Part shown: piece by piece, positions 61,261-64,000 of the stretch
How positions within the stretch are numbered: the stretch's first letter is position 1
How the letters are laid out: the number at the start of each line of letters is the position of its first letter
Assembly (NCBI GenBank): GCA_944324345.1
Contig: CALUVT010000001.1
Coordinates: forward strand, 372,001 to 436,000
Length of the DNA stretch: 64,000 nucleotides
DNA from: Candidatus Gastranaerophilales bacterium
Lineage (GTDB): Bacteria > Cyanobacteriota > Vampirovibrionia > Gastranaerophilales > Gastranaerophilaceae
Reading direction: 5' to 3'
Translations under genes and position numbers: made by a program
Notes under the pieces: generated by a model
Databases searched by the model: none
Seen by the model: the letters and a program-made list of their open reading frames with translations, nothing else
Told to the model about the DNA's origin: nothing

Positions 61261-62352
61261 ATGACATCAAAAGAATTGAGTTTTGAAGAATTATTAGAAA
61301 AATATGATTACAAGTTCCAGAAAGGTGATTTGGTCAAGGGTATAGTCTGTGGATACGATAGCCAGGGAGTTATGGTGGATATAGGTGCCAAGACTATAGC
61401 TGTTGTTCCAACTCGTGAAGCTGTTGATAAAGATGAAAATATTGAACAAAAATATGAAAAAGGTAAAGAATATGAGTTTTTGATTATCAGAGAAGAAGAT
61501 GAAGATGGAAAATTCCTTCTTTCTCGTAAAAAAGTTGACCTTGCTTATGCTTGGAAAGAACTTGAAAAAGCTAAAGAAGCAGATGAAACAATTCTTGGAA
61601 CAATTGTTGGTATAGTTAAGGGCGGTGTTCTCGTTGAGGTTTCCGGAGTCAGAGGTTTTGTGCCTTCTTCTCAATTAAGAGCTAAGGAAAGTGATTTGGA
61701 AGTAGGTTCGAAAATTGAGTTGAAAATTCTTACGTTAGAACCACAACAAAATAACTTTATTCTCTCTAACAAAAAAGTTTATGATGATTCGGTAGTAGAG
61801 GCAAGAAAAAACGTATTTTCTCAAATTGAACCCGGGCAAGTTGTAAAAGGTGACGTTGTAAGGATTACTGACTTCGGTGCTTTTGTTGATTTAGGCGGTA
61901 TAGATGGTTTACTTCCTCTGTCTCAGCTTTCTTGGCGTTGGATTGATCACCCAACAGATATTTTAAGTGTTGGAGATAAAATTGATGTTGAAGTTATAGC
62001 TGTAGATCACGATAAACAAAGAGTTTCTTTAAGTTTAAAAAATCTTGAACCTGATCCATGGGTCGAAGCCGAGAAACAAATTAATGAAGGTGACAAAGTT
62101 GAAGGAACGATTACCAGAATTAAACATTTTGGGGCGTTCGTGGAGGTTTTCCCTGGAGTAGAAGCTTTGTTACCGCATGCTGAAGTTGTTGAACTTCAAA
62201 ACCAAAAGGATTGTATTCTTCAAGTCGGAGATAAGATTGATACATTTATTTTAAAATTTAATCCGGCAGACAAGCGTATTGCTTTGACTGTAAACCCTGA
62301 TAGGTTTGAGTCAAAAGATTCAGAGGTAGAAGATTCTGAAGCTGATGAATAA
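61261..62352 (+). CDS. rpsA: S1-domain protein, ribosomal protein S1 type
   Basis: 363 aa with four S1 RNA-binding domains (about 20-90, 107-170, 190-262, 276-345). KGIVCGYDSQGVMVDIGAK, GTIVGIVKGGVLVEVSGVRGF, GDVVRITDFGAFVDLGGIDG and GTITRIKHFGAFVEVFPGVEA mark them. Four domains rather than six is usual for S1 of low-GC and related bacteria. It brings structured mRNAs to the 30S subunit. ATG 61261 has GGAG upstream; the frame back to 61135 includes the valS terminator and is excluded. Confidence 0.93.
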   Translation: MTSKELSFEELLEKYDYKFQKGDLVKGIVCGYDSQGVMVDIGAKTIAVVPTREAVDKDENIEQKYEKGKEYEFLIIREEDEDGKFLLSRKKVDLAYAWKELEKAKEADETILGTIVGIVKGGVLVEVSGVRGFVPSSQLRAKESDLEVGSKIELKILTLEPQQNNFILSNKKVYDDSVVEARKNVFSQIEPGQVVKGDVVRITDFGAFVDLGGIDGLLPLSQLSWRWIDHPTDILSVGDKIDVEVIAVDHDKQRVSLSLKNLEPDPWVEAEKQINEGDKVEGTITRIKHFGAFVEVFPGVEALLPHAEVVELQNQKDCILQVGDKIDTFILKFNPADKRIALTVNPDRFESKDSEVEDSEADE

Positions 62353-62370
62353 GTAAAAATTTCAGATATA

Positions 62371-62402
62371 AAATGGGGGGAAGTTTTCCCCCCATTTTTT
62401 TT
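62371..62402 (+). terminator. intrinsic terminator after rpsA
   Basis: AAATGGGGGG / CCCCCCATTT with a 7-base loop, followed by T. Confidence 0.93.
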
Positions 62403-62568
62403 ATGAAATTTTTTAAAATTACTCATTCAAATGAATGATTTTTCAAGTAAAAGCATATATTTATTTTAATTAATACCGTATAATTTTTTTAGAAATATTG
62501 ACTTTCATAAAAATGTCATTATAAAAAAACTGTAAGGTAGAATTATAACATGAAGGAGAATGACCATT

Positions 62569-63819
62569 ATGGGTATGGCAGCTTCGCAGGCAAGGTATTT
62601 AGGCTTAACAGCAAGAAAAACAAATGTAGAATATGAAGGACAACAGATAAATCAAGCTCGTACGGCTCTAGCAAATCAAAGTGCCAATGCATTTAACGAG
62701 TTACTTGCTTTAGAGGTTCCAACATCTCCAAGTACTCAGGATTATACAACTGTTCAATATTCATATCAAGATGGAACATATGGTGAAACTATTACCAGTA
62801 TGACTCCAATAAGTGATGACCCTGATTATAATTATTTAGTTACTCACTATCATAATGCTGATGTATACACAGGGATTCAGACAAAACGTTCAAATCCTCA
62901 AGTTGTTTTGGGAACTTCCGTTGCGGAAAATACTTTGGCTCAAGGGGATATTACTTATGATCCTGCTCAAGGAACTTACAGTGTAAATGGTACTGTTCTT
63001 GAGACTTACGATCCCATGTCAGAAGAACAGAGAAATAATTTTGAGAGAATTTGTCAAGATTATGCTGATTTAGCAAATGAAGATCCTGCTAACATTTTTA
63101 CATATACTGATGCAAATGGTGTAATGAATTTTACTACGAAAGATCAGTTGGATAACGCTATTGCAGGAACAGCTGATGCAACAACTTATTCTGTGAACTC
63201 AGGTGTACCAACTTACGTAGGTAACTGCGAATTGTCTGCTTATGATGAAACTGATCCAGAGCAAAAACTGGCTTATGACAAGATATGTGAGCAATTCCCT
63301 GATGAAAATTTTGCATCATCTGACAGTATTTACACTTGGGAATATCAAGGTAGAAGATATTTTGCAAGTTTGGAAGATTTAACGGCGTCAGCAATATCAG
63401 GACCTGATCCGACCCAGCCTACAGAAAATCAAAATAAATTAATATCTTATTATGCCGAGAATGTTGAGACAAAGATTGAAAGAACTCAAAAAGCATTTGT
63501 AGATTTTGATGAATCAGGAAGAGCTCAAAGTATAAGGTTTGAAGATTCTACTGCGACATTTGCGGTTAATACTGAAACTGTTACTGATGATAATGCTTAT
63601 CAAGATGCAATGAATCAGTATAATTATGATATGCAAGTTTATGAAAAGAAGATAGCAGATATTAATGCAAAAACTGAAAAAATTCAGGAAGAAGATAGAA
63701 CTCTGGAATTGCGTTTGAGACAGCTTGACACCGAACAGGAAGCTTTACAAACTGAAATGGAAGCTGTAAAGAAAGTAATTGATAAAAATATTGAGTCTAC
63801 CTTCAAAACTTTTGAATAG
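62569..63819 (+). CDS. unknown helical protein, possibly secreted by a dedicated system
   Basis: 416 aa from ATG 62569; AAGGAG (62553-62558) is 10 bases upstream, whereas the ATG at 62560 is too close. The N-terminus GMAASQARYLGLTARKTNVE is helical and lacks a Sec signal; ANQSANAFNELLALEVP follows. The middle is Asp/Thr/Tyr-rich with two similar blocks (SEEQRNNFERICQDYADL about 146 and DPEQKLAYDKICEQFPDE about 230). The C-terminal 70 residues form a coiled coil. The helical start and end flanking a variable centre resemble flagellin- or hook-like secreted proteins, but I cannot assign a family. Confidence 0.7.
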   Translation: MGMAASQARYLGLTARKTNVEYEGQQINQARTALANQSANAFNELLALEVPTSPSTQDYTTVQYSYQDGTYGETITSMTPISDDPDYNYLVTHYHNADVYTGIQTKRSNPQVVLGTSVAENTLAQGDITYDPAQGTYSVNGTVLETYDPMSEEQRNNFERICQDYADLANEDPANIFTYTDANGVMNFTTKDQLDNAIAGTADATTYSVNSGVPTYVGNCELSAYDETDPEQKLAYDKICEQFPDENFASSDSIYTWEYQGRRYFASLEDLTASAISGPDPTQPTENQNKLISYYAENVETKIERTQKAFVDFDESGRAQSIRFEDSTATFAVNTETVTDDNAYQDAMNQYNYDMQVYEKKIADINAKTEKIQEEDRTLELRLRQLDTEQEALQTEMEAVKKVIDKNIESTFKTFE

Positions 63820-63845
63820 TATAATTAAAGCGATAAGAGGTTCAG

Positions 63846-64000
63846 ATGTCTTATAAAAATGACAGTTATTTAGTGATAGCAAATAAATTTAGTTCAGCAA
63901 GTGGAGATGCAAAGGCTCAGTTGTGGGAAACTTATGATCAACTTCGAGACTTGACTGTTTCTGGTAATGGTTTGGGTTCGGGATTTGGTATGACGGGAGG
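63846..64000 (+). CDS. start of an unknown gene running off the window
   Basis: ATG 63846 follows AAGAGG by 6 bases and comes 26 bases after the previous stop. The visible 51 codons begin MSYKNDSYLVIANKFSSA and end in Gly-rich sequence (SGNGLGSGFGMTGG). No Sec signal. Probably in one operon with the preceding gene. Confidence 0.6.
   Translation, partial: MSYKNDSYLVIANKFSSASGDAKAQLWETYDQLRDLTVSGNGLGSGFGMTG

Overview
The window looks like a chromosome segment of an AT-rich, fermentative, Gram-negative bacterium. My best guess is the non-photosynthetic cyanobacterial sister lineage (Melainabacteria/Vampirovibrionia, probably the gut order Gastranaerophilales). The grounds are: the ATP synthase beta and epsilon genes stand alone as a pair, as in cyanobacteria; minC-minD-minE is present; there is a bifunctional alcohol/aldehyde dehydrogenase; there is no photosynthesis gene; and there are many prepilin-like proteins with a type IV pilus / type II secretion core. 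This placement is inference from gene content and style, not from a search.

Layout. 1-2176: TPR protein and aspartate kinase. 2196-3159: first poly(G)-cassette prepilin. 3160-5120: small unknown genes and a rhodanese. 5168-7997: adhE with a clear promoter and terminator. 8027-8798: a minus-strand prepilin. 8914-10604: tRNA-Cys, a TPM-domain protein, a nucleotidyltransferase-like protein and tRNA-Val. 11004-13759: glycine cleavage genes gcvT-gcvH-gcvPA (minus). 13913-14715: another cassette prepilin. 14727-15770: a DnaJ-like chaperone. 15935-25388: the S10/spc ribosomal protein cluster (minus), rpsJ to rplR, ending before rpsE. 25616-28049: minC-minD-minE. 28133-31543: lytic transglycosylase, NrtR-like Nudix regulator, secG, tcdA-like gene and an SDR. 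31547-37132: two more cassette prepilins, one broken, around a glycosyltransferase, comM and two half-size chromate transporters. 37140-39024: atpD-atpC. 39150-46118: uridine-kinase-like gene, then PilP-like protein, secretin, PilB and PilC. 46136-49829: SDR, rimO, flippase. 50022-54032: a giant adhesin-like protein with an Asp/Thr stalk and a C-terminal PilZ domain. 54094-57903: coiled-coil protein, fabI and a further cassette prepilin. 57909-64000: small secreted protein, valS, rpsA and two possibly secreted unknowns.

The most unusual system is the set of six prepilin-like loci. Five are preceded by a short leader ORF, four of them on a nearly identical cassette and all five with a good ribosome binding site. 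Each leader carries a run of exactly ten G. In all five the leader is out of frame with the prepilin by the same amount, and one extra G would fuse leader and prepilin with no intervening stop. At the sixth locus the same motif is present in inverted orientation and imperfect (CCCCCTCCC on the coding strand), and again a frame change is needed to join the ribosome binding site to the prepilin signal. This looks like a dispersed phase-variable or programmed-frameshift control of surface pseudopilins. The pilus/secretion machinery that would handle them is encoded at 40186-46118.

Other points of interest are the adhesin-PilZ fusion, hairpins that bury the ribosome binding sites of the rhodanese and of gcvT, a group of genes whose -10 box lies six bases before the ATG (likely leaderless mRNAs), a 316-base non-coding gap inside the ribosomal operon, and acidic extensions on MinC and MinE.
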